Positions 53,885-62,605 of a DNA stretch of 64,000 nucleotides are shown here, piece after piece. Both the position numbers and the translations under genes were made by a program. Under the pieces are notes generated by a model. It saw nothing but the letters and a program-made list of their open reading frames with translations. It searched no databases and was not told the origin of the DNA. This stretch comes from an uncultured Prevotellaceae bacterium. GTDB taxonomy: Bacteria; Bacteroidota; Bacteroidia; Bacteroidales; Bacteroidaceae. The stretch lies in NCBI GenBank assembly GCA_900316315.1, contig ONCK01000008.1, forward strand, positions 1 through 64,000, written 5' to 3'. Position 1 is the stretch's first letter. Each line of letters starts with the position of its first letter.

Positions 53885-54484
53885 ATGTCAAACAATCAAC
53901 GCCAACACTCCGCTCCTTCTCCAGCGCCGCACAAGCCCGCAAAGGCCAAGACGGAACGCAGGGGATTTGGGACTTGGTTTATACGCAACGGAGCCCTGCT
54001 CATCGTGGCCGGCGTACTCATCAGCAAGGTACCGGGCCTCAATCAGTCGTACCAATGGCTGTGGGAGGGATACCTCAAGAGCAATCTGGAAGCCATCAAG
54101 CAGTATCCCGACCTCTCTACTGACGAGAAAATGGCGATGAAGCTCGGGGCTGACTATCAGTACCTCGCCTACCTGCGTGACAATACGCCTAAAGATGCCG
54201 TCATCTACTGGCCGTCAGCCGGTGACTTCAGATCGGCGCCTGACAGCACGCAGCAAAATCCATTTAACGGCAAACTCAATGACAAGTTGACGGCTGTACG
54301 CGTGCTCTACCCCAGACGCGTTGTCACCGAGAACGAATACGGCAAGACTTCCTGGTCTAAGAAGCTGACCTACATCGGTATCGTCAACGGCCACAACACG
54401 GACAAGGTCCACTACCCCGTACCTCCACAGTATACCATCGGCGTGCTGCCTGTCAATGCGCCACAAAATATGAAGCAGCCATGA
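53885..54484 (+). CDS. Membrane-anchored protein next to a GT-C-like gene
   Basis: The 199-residue protein starts at 53885, after the promoter. It has a Pro/Lys-rich cytoplasmic N-terminus (1-28), one transmembrane helix (about 31-48, IRNGALLIVAGVLISKV) and a soluble part of about 150 residues with YQYLAYLRDNTPKDAVIYWP and a KKLTYIGIVNGHNTDKVHYP ending. I do not recognise a family. Its stop overlaps the next start by ATGA, so the two proteins probably work together, perhaps in transferring a sugar across the membrane. Confidence 0.7.
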   Translation: MSNNQRQHSAPSPAPHKPAKAKTERRGFGTWFIRNGALLIVAGVLISKVPGLNQSYQWLWEGYLKSNLEAIKQYPDLSTDEKMAMKLGADYQYLAYLRDNTPKDAVIYWPSAGDFRSAPDSTQQNPFNGKLNDKLTAVRVLYPRRVVTENEYGKTSWSKKLTYIGIVNGHNTDKVHYPVPPQYTIGVLPVNAPQNMKQP

Positions 54485-55863
54485 TCGCACTCTGTCTATT
54501 TCTCATCTTCCTGGGCGGATTTCTGCTCATCAGCCGTCTGTCCCTCAGCATCACGCTCACAGAGCGCGTCGGATTTGCCTTTCCCGTGGGTCTGGCAGTC
54601 GTCACCTTCCTCATGATGCTTCTGGACTGGGTCCGCGTACCTCTGACCGCCACCACCTGCCAGCTGATCACCGTGGCCGTGCTCCTCGTCACCGCTGCCA
54701 CCCTCGTACCCAAGAGGCGTCAGTTCCTGTGTTCGTTGCAGCCGAAACTAAATCTGAACTGGTTTAATGCGCTGTGGCTCCTGCTCCTGATTCTCCTCGT
54801 CTATGTAGAGTACGGCAACCTGATGAAGACCCTCTACTTCCCCGTCTATGACCGCGACAGCATGGCCGGATTTGACACCATCGGATTTGTCGCCGCTCAA
54901 GAGCACACCTACAGCGGCATGAGCATATTTGCAGGCGACTACATGCCCAAGATTCACCAGGCAGGCAGTTGCATCTCCTATCTCCCCATGCTCCAGCTCG
55001 CCTACGCCTACGTCTACACACTCGGAGCCGAGACCTCCAAGATCATCATCGGCCTCTTCTACCTCTCCTTCATCGTAGGTTTTTACGGTCTGACGCGGCG
55101 CGCGAGCAACCCAACGGCGGCTATGCTCGCCACACTTGCCACCGTGTTTACGCCGGAAATGCTCTCCTTCTCCTCACTCAGCATCACCAATGTCGTACAG
55201 GCCGCCATGGCCTCGACGGGACTGCTCTATATCACGCTATGGTTTGAACGCGGAGCACGCAGAGACCTCCTGCTCGGCACGATACTCATTGCCGTCAACT
55301 GCTGGCTCCGGGCCGAAGGCATCGTCTTTGGGGCTACGGCCGGCGTCCTCGTACTCATACAGTGTCTGCGCCGCAAGGCATCGTGGCTAAGCCTGATCGC
55401 GCCATTCGCCACGCTGATACCGACCGTCATATTCAGCATCTACGCAGCCGCCAACGGCCTCACGAGCGAATCAGCCCTCATCACTCACCCCTTCTGGGAT
55501 GCCGAGAAGGCCTCAGAGGTGTGGCGCGGCGCATGGAGTCTGATTGGCAACACACAGTTTTACGGCTGGGCCTTTGTAGCCGCCCTTCTGGCCTTGCTAG
55601 CCGACTCCTACTATATAGTCAAGGAGAGGAACAATCTCTGTGTGCTCGGCGCGCTCGTACTCAGCATTGTTCTCTACTATATAGTATTGTATCACGTGGA
55701 GTACAAGTGGGACTCTCTGAGCAACGTACTGGCTTACTCGGCCAAGAGATACATGTTTTGCTACGTTCCAATGGCTTGGTACTATGTCGTAACGTGCAAG
55801 ATCGTGCGTCAGGGCTTCGACTGGATCGAGCGCACATGCGGACTGGTAGCGTCAAAATCGTGA
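54481..55863 (+). CDS. Polytopic membrane protein, GT-C glycosyltransferase-like
   Basis: The 460-residue protein has about 11 hydrophobic segments (starting MIALCLFLIFLGGFLL). A large non-membrane loop after the third segment carries YFPVYDRDSMAGFDTIGF and a conserved-looking DYMPKIHQAGSCISYLPML. The combination of an acidic first loop (YDRDS) and many helices is typical of GT-C enzymes that use polyprenyl-phosphate sugars. I infer a glycosyltransferase, but the family is not firmly identified. It overlaps the upstream gene by 4 bp and precedes a sialate esterase by 42 bp. Confidence 0.7.
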   Translation: MIALCLFLIFLGGFLLISRLSLSITLTERVGFAFPVGLAVVTFLMMLLDWVRVPLTATTCQLITVAVLLVTAATLVPKRRQFLCSLQPKLNLNWFNALWLLLLILLVYVEYGNLMKTLYFPVYDRDSMAGFDTIGFVAAQEHTYSGMSIFAGDYMPKIHQAGSCISYLPMLQLAYAYVYTLGAETSKIIIGLFYLSFIVGFYGLTRRASNPTAAMLATLATVFTPEMLSFSSLSITNVVQAAMASTGLLYITLWFERGARRDLLLGTILIAVNCWLRAEGIVFGATAGVLVLIQCLRRKASWLSLIAPFATLIPTVIFSIYAAANGLTSESALITHPFWDAEKASEVWRGAWSLIGNTQFYGWAFVAALLALLADSYYIVKERNNLCVLGALVLSIVLYYIVLYHVEYKWDSLSNVLAYSAKRYMFCYVPMAWYYVVTCKIVRQGFDWIERTCGLVASKS

Positions 55864-55905
55864 CATTTTCTTATCCATTCTGATACAAATCCTACAAATA
55901 ACATT

Positions 55906-57486
55906 ATGACCAACTATAAAAGCATTCTTATCCTGACGCTGTCAGCCCTCAGTCTGGGCGCATCGGCACGTGTCATTCCCGGGTCTCCCTTCAACGACGG
56001 CATGGTCTTGCAGCAAGAGTCCAAGGCCCTCATCTGGGGCAAGGCCCAGCCAGGCGCTACCGTCGAAGTCGTAGCCTCATGGGACTACAAGCGAATCGCC
56101 ACCACGGCCGCCGCAGACTCCACATGGAGCCTACGCATCGTGACGCCCAAGGCCAGTTTTACGCCCTACGCTATCACGCTCTCCGACGGCAGCGAGCCGC
56201 TGGTCATCCGCGATGTCCTCGTCGGTGAGGTGTGGCTTGCCTCCGGGCAGAGCAACATGGAGATGCCGGTCCAGGGATGGAGCTGCTGCCCGATAGACAA
56301 TTCCGCCCAGCTCATCGCAAGCGCCGCCGCATACAGCGGCAAACTCCACTTCTGCAATATACCCAACCGCAGTTGCCGCACGCCCCAGCACTCTGTGCCC
56401 GCCCAATGGCACAATAGCAACCCACAGGAGATACTCGGGTTTACTGCCGTCGGTTTCTATTTTGCCAAGGCCCTGATTGACCAGCTCAACGTGCCGGTCG
56501 GCATCATCAATGACCAGTGGGGCGGCTCCAATGTCGAGGCATGGATTCCCGCGGACATTCTCAAGAGCTACGGCAACGTAGACCTGAGCGACGAGGCCTA
56601 CAAGAAGATGGATCAGCACGCACCCGCCGCTCTCTACAACGCCAAGATCTACCCGCTGCGCGGATATACAATCAGAGGATTCATCTGGTATCAAGGCGAG
56701 GCCAATGTCGGTTACCACCCCGAGACGTATGCGCGCCGACTGGGCGACATGGTCAACCGCTGGCGTCAGGACTGGGGCGACAAGAAGCTCCCCTTCTACT
56801 TCGTAGAAATCGCGCCCTACGCCTATGATAAGAAAGTGGACGGGCTAAAAGGCGCCTTCCTACGAGAGCAACAGCACAAGGCTTATCACCAAATCGAATA
56901 CTCGGGACTGGTCTGCACCAACGACCTCGTCAAGCCCAGCGAGACCGACCAGATACACCCCGCCAACAAGCAACCCGTCGGGCAGCGACTCGCCAACTGG
57001 GCCCTGCGCAAGCAATACGGCAAGACGACTATCGCAATATGCCATCCGGAGTACAAGAGCCTCAAAGTCAAGGGCGACAAAGCCTTCCTGACCTTCACAC
57101 ACGCCAGCGAGGGCTTCAACCGCGAGGAGGGTATCCAGGGATTTGAGATCTGCGGCGGCGACAGTGTCTTCCACACAGCTACAGCCGTAGTCAAAAACGG
57201 CAAAGTAGTTCTCCGGAGTGTCGAGGTAAAGCAGCCTGTTGCCGTGCGCTACTGCTTCCGCAACTTCCTCATTGGCAACTTGGCCAACAAGCAGGGACTT
57301 CCTGTCCTCCCCTTCCGCACGGACAACTTCCCCACAAGTCCTGCCCAGCATCACCCCAAGTCGGGCAAGACGACAGGCGCCGTTAAGCCTGCCAGCAAAT
57401 CCTCTGATCAGTTTAAGCAGGGGAGGCGATTGACGCTGTCGGCGCCCTCCAGGACCGGACTAAGACATGCCGACAAAAAGGCTTGA
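55906..57486 (+). CDS. Sialate O-acetylesterase, stand-alone
   Basis: The 526-residue protein has a signal peptide (about 1-21) and a SASA domain: FNDGMVLQQESKALIWGKA, LASGQSNMEMPVQGW with Ser116, GVINDQWGGSNVEAW-like turn, RGFIWYQGEANVGYH and ETDQIHPANKQPVGQRLA with Asp348 and His351. It removes acetyl groups from sialic acids or other sugars. A 40-residue basic tail after about 485 (KTTGAVKPASKS onward) is not part of the family. Its DNA partly resembles a repeat unit, with AGTTTAAGCAGGGGAGGCGA near 57410-57429 compared with AGTTTAAACTGGAAGGCGA in R2. It is the last gene of the 53885 group. Confidence 0.9.
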   Translation: MTNYKSILILTLSALSLGASARVIPGSPFNDGMVLQQESKALIWGKAQPGATVEVVASWDYKRIATTAAADSTWSLRIVTPKASFTPYAITLSDGSEPLVIRDVLVGEVWLASGQSNMEMPVQGWSCCPIDNSAQLIASAAAYSGKLHFCNIPNRSCRTPQHSVPAQWHNSNPQEILGFTAVGFYFAKALIDQLNVPVGIINDQWGGSNVEAWIPADILKSYGNVDLSDEAYKKMDQHAPAALYNAKIYPLRGYTIRGFIWYQGEANVGYHPETYARRLGDMVNRWRQDWGDKKLPFYFVEIAPYAYDKKVDGLKGAFLREQQHKAYHQIEYSGLVCTNDLVKPSETDQIHPANKQPVGQRLANWALRKQYGKTTIAICHPEYKSLKVKGDKAFLTFTHASEGFNREEGIQGFEICGGDSVFHTATAVVKNGKVVLRSVEVKQPVAVRYCFRNFLIGNLANKQGLPVLPFRTDNFPTSPAQHHPKSGKTTGAVKPASKSSDQFKQGRRLTLSAPSRTGLRHADKKA

Positions 57487-57545
57487 CTCTGCAAGCCATA
57501 GGTCTGACTTTACACCCTCTGAAGTCCGAAGTGTCCCGCGCAGCA
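57461..57545 (+). repeat. Possible degenerate 21-nt-phased repeat
   Basis: TAAGAC, CTTGAC and TCTGAC start at 57461, 57482 and 57503 (21 nt apart), with TCCGAA one base late at 57525. Two units end in AGG as in the R elements. It straddles the stop of the sialate esterase gene. Similarity is weak. Confidence 0.35.
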
Positions 57546-57586
57546 GGGATTTGAGAGCAAGGAATTGAGTTTTTCGATAGAAATAC

Positions 57587-57617
57587 TTGCTTGTTTCAGA
57601 AAAAAAGACGAACTTTG
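57587..57617 (+). promoter_or_regulatory. Promoter of rpsF-rpsR-rplI
   Basis: TTG (57587-57589), 20-bp spacer, GAACTTTG (57610-57617), which deviates at the first base of TAnnTTTG. It leaves a 44-nt leader. Confidence 0.6.
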
Positions 57618-57661
57618 CACCCGCAAATCACAATTTATCAACAAACTAACACAACTAGAGT

Positions 57662-58009
57662 ATGAATCAGTACGAAACCGTTTTCATTTTAACTCCCGTT
57701 TTGTCTGACGATCAGATGAAGGAAGCGGTTGACAAGTACCGTGCTTTCCTGGAGAAAGGCGGGGCCGAGATTCTCTATGAGGAGAATTGGGGCATGAGGA
57801 AGCTCGCTTATACGATTGACAAGAAATCGAGCGGCTTCTACGTGGTATTTGGCTACAAAGCCGAGCCTACATTTATCAAGAAACTGGAAACTGACTTCCG
57901 CCGCAACGAGCGCGTCATCCGCTACCTCACGGTTAAGATGGACAAATACGCTGCCGCTTATGAGGCAAAGCGCCAGCAGAATAGAAATAACAAGCAAGAA
58001 GACAAATAG
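57662..58009 (+). CDS. rpsF: Ribosomal protein S6
   Basis: A 115-residue protein with the S6 fold: [40 protein letters not shown] and [12 protein letters not shown], then [13 protein letters not shown]. The Gln/Asn/Lys-rich C-terminal tail is typical. S6 binds 16S rRNA together with S18, encoded 2 bp downstream. It heads the three-gene operon. Confidence 0.96.
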   Translation: MNQYETVFILTPVLSDDQMKEAVDKYRAFLEKGGAEILYEENWGMRKLAYTIDKKSSGFYVVFGYKAEPTFIKKLETDFRRNERVIRYLTVKMDKYAAAYEAKRQQNRNNKQEDK

Positions 58010-58011
58010 CC

Positions 58012-58281
58012 ATGGCAGATCAGAAGAACGAAATCAGATATCTTACCCCGCCTTCAGTAGACGTTAAGAAGAAGAAGTATTGCCGCTTCAAGAAGTACGG
58101 CATCAAGTACATCGACTACAAGGATCCCGAATTTTTAAAGAAGTTCCTCAACGAGCAAGGCAAGATCCTGCCCCGCCGCATCACCGGCACCTCGCTGAAG
58201 TATCAGCGTCGTCTTGCACAGGCAGTGAAGCGCGCACGCCACCTCGCCCTGCTCCCATTTGTAACTGACCTTATGAAGTAA
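58012..58281 (+). CDS. rpsR: Ribosomal protein S18
   Basis: An 89-residue protein with the S18 core [20 protein letters not shown] and [20 protein letters not shown], then [11 protein letters not shown]. It partners S6 in the small-subunit platform. The start 2 bp after rpsF implies coupled translation. Only one Cys remains at the zinc-like site of the family, as often in this phylum. Confidence 0.96.
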   Translation: MADQKNEIRYLTPPSVDVKKKKYCRFKKYGIKYIDYKDPEFLKKFLNEQGKILPRRITGTSLKYQRRLAQAVKRARHLALLPFVTDLMK

Positions 58282-58301
58282 TTAAAAAGGAGGACAAGGA
58301 A

Positions 58302-58751
58302 ATGGAAATCATACTTAAAGAAGACGTCAACGGACTGGGTTACGCCAACGACATAGTTAAGGTAAAGGACGGCTATGGCCGTAACTACCTCATCCCGACC
58401 GGCAAAGCTGTTATCGCCTCCGAGTCTGCCAAGAAGGTACTCGCTGAAAATCTCAAGCAGCGCGCTCACAAGCTCGCCAAGATTAAGGCCGATGCCGAGG
58501 CACTCGCAGAGAAACTGGGTCAGGTGGAGCCTCTCGTTATCCCCATGAAGGTCAGCCCTACCGGCACCATCTATGGATCAGTCACCAATGTACAGATTGC
58601 AGACGAGCTTGCCAAGAAAGGCTTTGAGCTTGATCGCAAGATTATCACCGTGGGCGATGTCAAGGCAGTCGGAGACTATACCGCCACTGTCAAGCTTCAC
58701 AAGGAAGTAGCCGCAACTGTACCTTTCAAAGTCGTAGCTGACGAAGACTAA
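58302..58751 (+). CDS. rplI: Ribosomal protein L9
   Basis: A 149-residue protein with MEIILKEDVNGLGYANDIVK, the signature GRNYLIPTGKAV, a long central helix (about 40-75) and the C-terminal domain. It follows rpsR by 20 bp with an AAGGAGGACAAGGAA stretch just before its ATG, a strong purine-rich ribosome site unusual for this phylum. A terminator follows. Confidence 0.96.
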   Translation: MEIILKEDVNGLGYANDIVKVKDGYGRNYLIPTGKAVIASESAKKVLAENLKQRAHKLAKIKADAEALAEKLGQVEPLVIPMKVSPTGTIYGSVTNVQIADELAKKGFELDRKIITVGDVKAVGDYTATVKLHKEVAATVPFKVVADED

Positions 58752-58784
58752 TATGCACTAGCAAGTCAGCTCCATCCGAGCTAC

Positions 58785-58828
58785 AGCTCCTTACGATAGC
58801 CCAAGAGCATATCGTAAGGAGCTTTTTA
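58785..58828 (+). terminator. Terminator of the S6-S18-L9 operon
   Basis: AGCTCCTTACGATA (58785-58798) pairs with 58810-58823, followed by TTTTT. Confidence 0.92.
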
Positions 58829-58870
58829 GTTCATAACCGCCTTGCTCTATACACGCTAAGCCATACACGC

Positions 58871-60133
58871 ATGAAATCAATCACTCTACATTTAAATATA
58901 TGGGCCGCATTCGCCCTCTGCTTTCTCCTGCTGGCCACACCCGCCCAAGCACAGACCAGACGAAGCGCTACCCGCACTGCCAAGGCCCGTACCACTCAAG
59001 TCCGCAAGCAAGTTCCTAACTCCGCACGGACATCCCGCAATGCACGGGCCGGCAAGACGTCTCTCCGAGTAGGACGCCCCGTCACCATCATCGGCACCAC
59101 CGAGGGCATAGCCGACGGCAAGAAGGTCTACCTCGCCATGATACGCCGCGGGCAGACCATCTACATAGACTCTGTCGCTGTCAAAAAGGGCGCTTTCACC
59201 TTCCGCGGCCAGTGTGATACGCCCCCGCAGGTACTGCTTCTCAGTGTAGGGCCGGTCAAGAGGGAATCTCTGTTGGCAGACTTTTTCCTAGAGCCCGGCA
59301 CCATCAAGGCTCATCTCGTCGAAGGCAAATTTGCCAGCCACGTGACCGGTACCCGACACAACAATATCTACTCCGTATACATCGACAGCCTCAATCGCCT
59401 GCGCACCAACGTGGCCGAGCGTTACAAGTATGCCGACAATGCCCCCGCAGGTGCCAAGATGGAAAAACTGCGTCAGGCCTCCGACACAATCATCAAGGTA
59501 CAAAACGCTTACTCCTACGACTTCATCAGCCACAACCTGGACAATTACGTCGGCATATACCTGCTCAACCAATACTTCCAGAGCTTTACCATTGAGCAAA
59601 ACAAGGCCCTTGTCGCTAAGATGTCTGACAAGATGAAGCAGACGCCTCTGGCCGGCAGCATCTGCCGATACATTGATATCAAGGCCCGCACGCTGGCCGG
59701 ACAGCCTTTCGTCGACTTCAAGGCACAGCGCCTGGACAGTACCCAATTTCACTTCGCCGACATGGTCAAGGCCGGCCACTACGTCTACCTCCACTTCTGG
59801 TCTGACAAGGTCGGCAAGAGCTACCTCGAAGTCCCGGCAATGGTCGATGCCTACCAGAAACTGCACGATCGCGGACTTGACATCGTAAGCGTATATATGG
59901 GTACCGACAGCGCCAAGTGGCGGGATATGACCGACAAGTTCAAGATGTCTTGGATACAGGTCTCCGACCTCAAGGGCAATGCCAGCCCCATTGCGGCTCA
60001 GTTTGGCCTAGATGAACTTCCATTTGCCCTCCTCATCGGCCCTGATGGCAAGATCGCCGATAGAGACCTCAGGAGTGCCAAGCTCAAGGCGAGAGTAGAA
60101 CAACTCCTCGCGGATACCGACAAACAACAATAA
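58871..60133 (+). CDS. Thioredoxin-fold envelope protein lacking CxxC
   Basis: The 420-residue protein has a signal peptide (about 1-27, AQAQ), a basic Thr/Arg/Ala-rich linker (about 28-68), a DUF4369-like domain (about 70-165, GKKVYLAMIRRGQTIYIDSV) and a C-terminal thioredoxin-like domain (about 275-415). At the active site, FWSDKVGKSYLEVPAM aligns with FWASWCGPCRREMPNM of the next gene. Val314 and Ser317 replace both cysteines, so it cannot do thiol-disulfide exchange there. It lies 14 bp before its active paralogue, and a non-enzymatic partner role is inferred. Confidence 0.85.
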   Translation: MKSITLHLNIWAAFALCFLLLATPAQAQTRRSATRTAKARTTQVRKQVPNSARTSRNARAGKTSLRVGRPVTIIGTTEGIADGKKVYLAMIRRGQTIYIDSVAVKKGAFTFRGQCDTPPQVLLLSVGPVKRESLLADFFLEPGTIKAHLVEGKFASHVTGTRHNNIYSVYIDSLNRLRTNVAERYKYADNAPAGAKMEKLRQASDTIIKVQNAYSYDFISHNLDNYVGIYLLNQYFQSFTIEQNKALVAKMSDKMKQTPLAGSICRYIDIKARTLAGQPFVDFKAQRLDSTQFHFADMVKAGHYVYLHFWSDKVGKSYLEVPAMVDAYQKLHDRGLDIVSVYMGTDSAKWRDMTDKFKMSWIQVSDLKGNASPIAAQFGLDELPFALLIGPDGKIADRDLRSAKLKARVEQLLADTDKQQ

Positions 60134-60146
60134 GACTTACCCTACC

Positions 60147-61286
60147 ATGAAAAGCATGCATATCATCACGGCAACTCTCCTCACCACTCTCTGTCTGACT
60201 GTTCCCGCACAGGGCAGGGACAAAATACACGAGTCTGCCACCCGCTGCACCATCAGCGGCATTCTCAGCAAGCAGAACACCGCCCGCAAGGTATACGTCG
60301 CCAAGCCGAAGGGTCGAGGGCTTATCAAGCTTGACTCAGCCTCCGTGGTTGACGGAAAATTTACCCTACAGACCAACTTCGACTCCATACCTGTCGCACG
60401 CTTTGTCCTGATTGGCGAAGGCGAGCAGGCCTTCCCTGTCGAAGTATATCTCGACGGAGATGAACTGACCCTGACCCAGATCGGCGATGAGCCCAAGGTA
60501 CGAGTCTCCGGATCGGAATCCAACGAGGCAGCCTCCCGCATGGCCGACGAGACTTCCGAACTTGAAGAGCAAATCAGCCAAACCTATAAGCAGTACAAGG
60601 ACACTACACTCACACAGGACCAACGCAAGGAGGCCGGGAAGCGCATGGAGCAAATTGACGACCAGATCTCAGGCATACAGATACGGTATATGAAGGACAA
60701 TATCTCCAATTACTTTGGTCTGCGGCTCCTGTCTGATCTCTGCTACACTCTTGGCGGACCCTCTACAGAGACCTATCTTCTGCAAGTACCCGCCGTATTC
60801 AAGTCGACAAACGACTACAAGCTACTGAGCAAGTTTGTGGAAAACGACAAGAAAGTCACCGCCGGATTTGACTACATCCCCTTCACGCTCCCCGATCCCA
60901 ACGGCAAGCCTGTCAGCCTCTCAAGTCTTATCAACGAGGGCAAATACGTCATCATCGACTTCTGGGCCAGTTGGTGCGGTCCCTGTCGCAGGGAAATGCC
61001 CAATATGGTCAAGCTCTACCAAGACTTCAAGGACCACGGCATAGCCATCATCGGCGTATCGCTGGATCAGGACGCCAAGGCATGGAAGCAAGCCATCAAG
61101 GACTTGCATATGACCTGGCCGCAAGTATCCGACCTCAAGGGCTGGAAGAGTGAGATTGCCAACAAATACGGTATCCAGGCCATCCCACAGACCGTCATCG
61201 TGTCTCCCGGAGGACGCTTCATCGCTAAGGGACTCCGCGGCGAAAAGCTCTACGAAGCCGCCAAGCAATGGGCTTCCAAGGAGTAA
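60147..61286 (+). CDS. TlpA-like thiol-disulfide oxidoreductase with DUF4369 domain
   Basis: The 379-residue protein has a signal peptide (about 1-23), a DUF4369-like domain (about 33-125), a helical linker with a coiled-coil-like pattern (about 130-190) and a TlpA/AhpC-type thioredoxin domain (about 245-375). The active site is WASWCGPCRREMP with Cys277 and Cys280, and the cis-Pro loop is GIQAIPQTVIV. It should reduce or exchange disulfides in the periplasm; the partner is unknown. It follows its cysteine-less paralogue by 14 bp. Confidence 0.9.
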   Translation: MKSMHIITATLLTTLCLTVPAQGRDKIHESATRCTISGILSKQNTARKVYVAKPKGRGLIKLDSASVVDGKFTLQTNFDSIPVARFVLIGEGEQAFPVEVYLDGDELTLTQIGDEPKVRVSGSESNEAASRMADETSELEEQISQTYKQYKDTTLTQDQRKEAGKRMEQIDDQISGIQIRYMKDNISNYFGLRLLSDLCYTLGGPSTETYLLQVPAVFKSTNDYKLLSKFVENDKKVTAGFDYIPFTLPDPNGKPVSLSSLINEGKYVIIDFWASWCGPCRREMPNMVKLYQDFKDHGIAIIGVSLDQDAKAWKQAIKDLHMTWPQVSDLKGWKSEIANKYGIQAIPQTVIVSPGGRFIAKGLRGEKLYEAAKQWASKE

Positions 61287-61357
61287 ATATGCGGCACGTC
61301 AAAGTTTCGATCCACCGGGACTGATCCTCTCTCTATCAGACCAGACCTGTCAAGGCG

Positions 61358-61395
61358 AAGGCCAGACCCAGTACACACTGGGCCTGGCCTTTGTT
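61358..61395 (+). terminator. Terminator after the TlpA-like genes
   Basis: AAGGCCAGACCCAG (61358-61371) pairs with 61378-61391 with one mismatch, then TTGTTG. Confidence 0.75.
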
Positions 61396-61814
61396 GTCAC
61401 CGTAAGCGATTCCGGCCTTAGTCGAACGCTGGCAGAAGTAAGCGTCTCGCCTAGCATTCAGAAAGATAAGCACCTATAGTCTCTACAGCGCCCTCATACA
61501 GACGCAGGAGCGCTTCATTCTCGCACAGCCAGGCTCTGTGCTGCAACATATGAAGAACAGTGATCGCACAAGCGGAGCTGACCCTCTCGGAGTGACGCTC
61601 CCGGAGTGTACCCAACAAGGTCCCATGCCATTTCAGTCCGGGCTCCTCAGTCCTGTCGTGCCGTCCACTCTCTGCCCGCCGGGCAGACTCTATGACAGCA
61701 TCCTTTGAAAAAATCCCACGTGAGAAAGGGTACCCATCCGTATGCGGTCTTGGTCCCGGAGAATCCTCAAAGAAAGCAGACAACAGCTCGCCGTCTTTTT
61801 AGGCAAGTCATCCG
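61396..61814. other. Intergenic left flank of R3
   Basis: No gene is supported. From about 61700 it shares blocks with the left flank of R2 (35690-35781). A minus-strand frame at 61451-61783 has no domain. Confidence 0.4.
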
Positions 61815-62113
61815 TTTTTTATATAATAAATATGAGACACCGTCTCATACAGGTACCGATGTAGTGATGAACAGTCGCCTTGTAAGCGCTACAAGGTCGG
61901 ATGTAGTTTAAACTAGGTCGGATGTAGTTTAAACTGGAAGGCGAGTTGTTATCGCTTGATAGCCAGTTAGTTATAATAAAGTCAAATCTTGTTTATAATT
62001 CATTGGATTTCAGTGAGTTACAAAGGCCTGTTGGAGCGATTTTCATCTTTTTGTCTTCGGAGACAAGCTGGTGCTCTCAACTCAATTTCTTATTATAAAA
62101 CTATTGTGTCTCA
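61815..62113 (+). repeat. Interspersed 21-nt-phased element, copy R3
   Basis: Full-length copy. Units start at 61855 (ACCGAT), 61876 (CGCCTT), 61897 (TCGGAT), 61918 (TCGGAT), 61939 (AGGCGA) and 61960, each 21 nt apart. The two TCGGATGTAGTTTAAACT units are identical over 18 bp. The first hairpin is CCTTGTA-AGCGC-TACAAGG. The second is TTGTCTTCGGAGACAA, where R2 has TTTCGCCTTCGAAGGCGAAA, again with paired changes. Ends TTTTATATAATAAA and TTATTATAAAA are imperfect inverted repeats. Similarity to R1 and R2 continues to about 62190. It lies between convergent tlpA-like and gltD genes. Confidence 0.9.
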
Positions 62114-62303
62114 GCGAGGGCTTGACAACGACCTCTGTCTGTCTCTGCAAGCCTGCTCCTCGCAGAAAGACTGCGGGAAAAAGAAATGGCCAGACAAATG
62201 CTGTGCTGTACGGAAATGATGTCGACAGGAGAAACTCTCGCTGAAAGAAAAGTTGCGACGCATTTTAGAAAGGCGGCTGGCAATTTTCCCCAAACCCTAG
62301 CCT

Positions 62304-62547
62304 CATCCAGTAAGACTTGTAAAGCAGTTCGGAAAGACAAAAGGACGATTTAGCGATACTTTATTAAGCCATCCAAGAAGGTCGTAAGGCGATTGGAAAA
62401 GACAACAAGGCTTTTTAGCAAGGACATCACTCATCCGGTAAAGCATGTAAGGCAATCCAAAAGACGACAAAACATTTTGGCAAGAACTTAAGTTCATCCC
62501 ATATGGCTTGTGAAGCCATTTACAAAGACTGCTAGGCAACTAAAAGA
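62304..62547 (+). repeat. Four degenerate tandem repeats of about 63 nt
   Basis: Units start with CATCC at 62304, 62370, 62432 and 62495 (spacing 66, 62, 63). Shared landmarks in order are CATCC, GTAAnGC or similar, TGTAAnGC, a run like AAAAGACnACAA, then TTTTnGCAAG. No supported gene overlaps; the minus-strand frame 62303-62539 follows the repeat only by chance, because the spacing is not a multiple of three throughout. Confidence 0.75.
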
Positions 62548-62588
62548 AATCAGGCCTGACACGGATCTCTCCGCATCAGGCCTGACCT
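62544..62588 (-). terminator. Terminator of gltD
   Basis: Two copies of TCAGGCCTGA (62550-62559 and 62576-62585), each itself a palindrome, pair with extended arms. TTTCTTTT follows on the minus strand. Confidence 0.75.
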
Positions 62589-62605
62589 ATAATCTATCTC
62601 AGGGA

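Noticed and set aside
62303-62539. 78-codon minus-strand frame
   Set aside because: It coincides with the 63-nt tandem array, whose spacing breaks the frame, and no promoter is seen.
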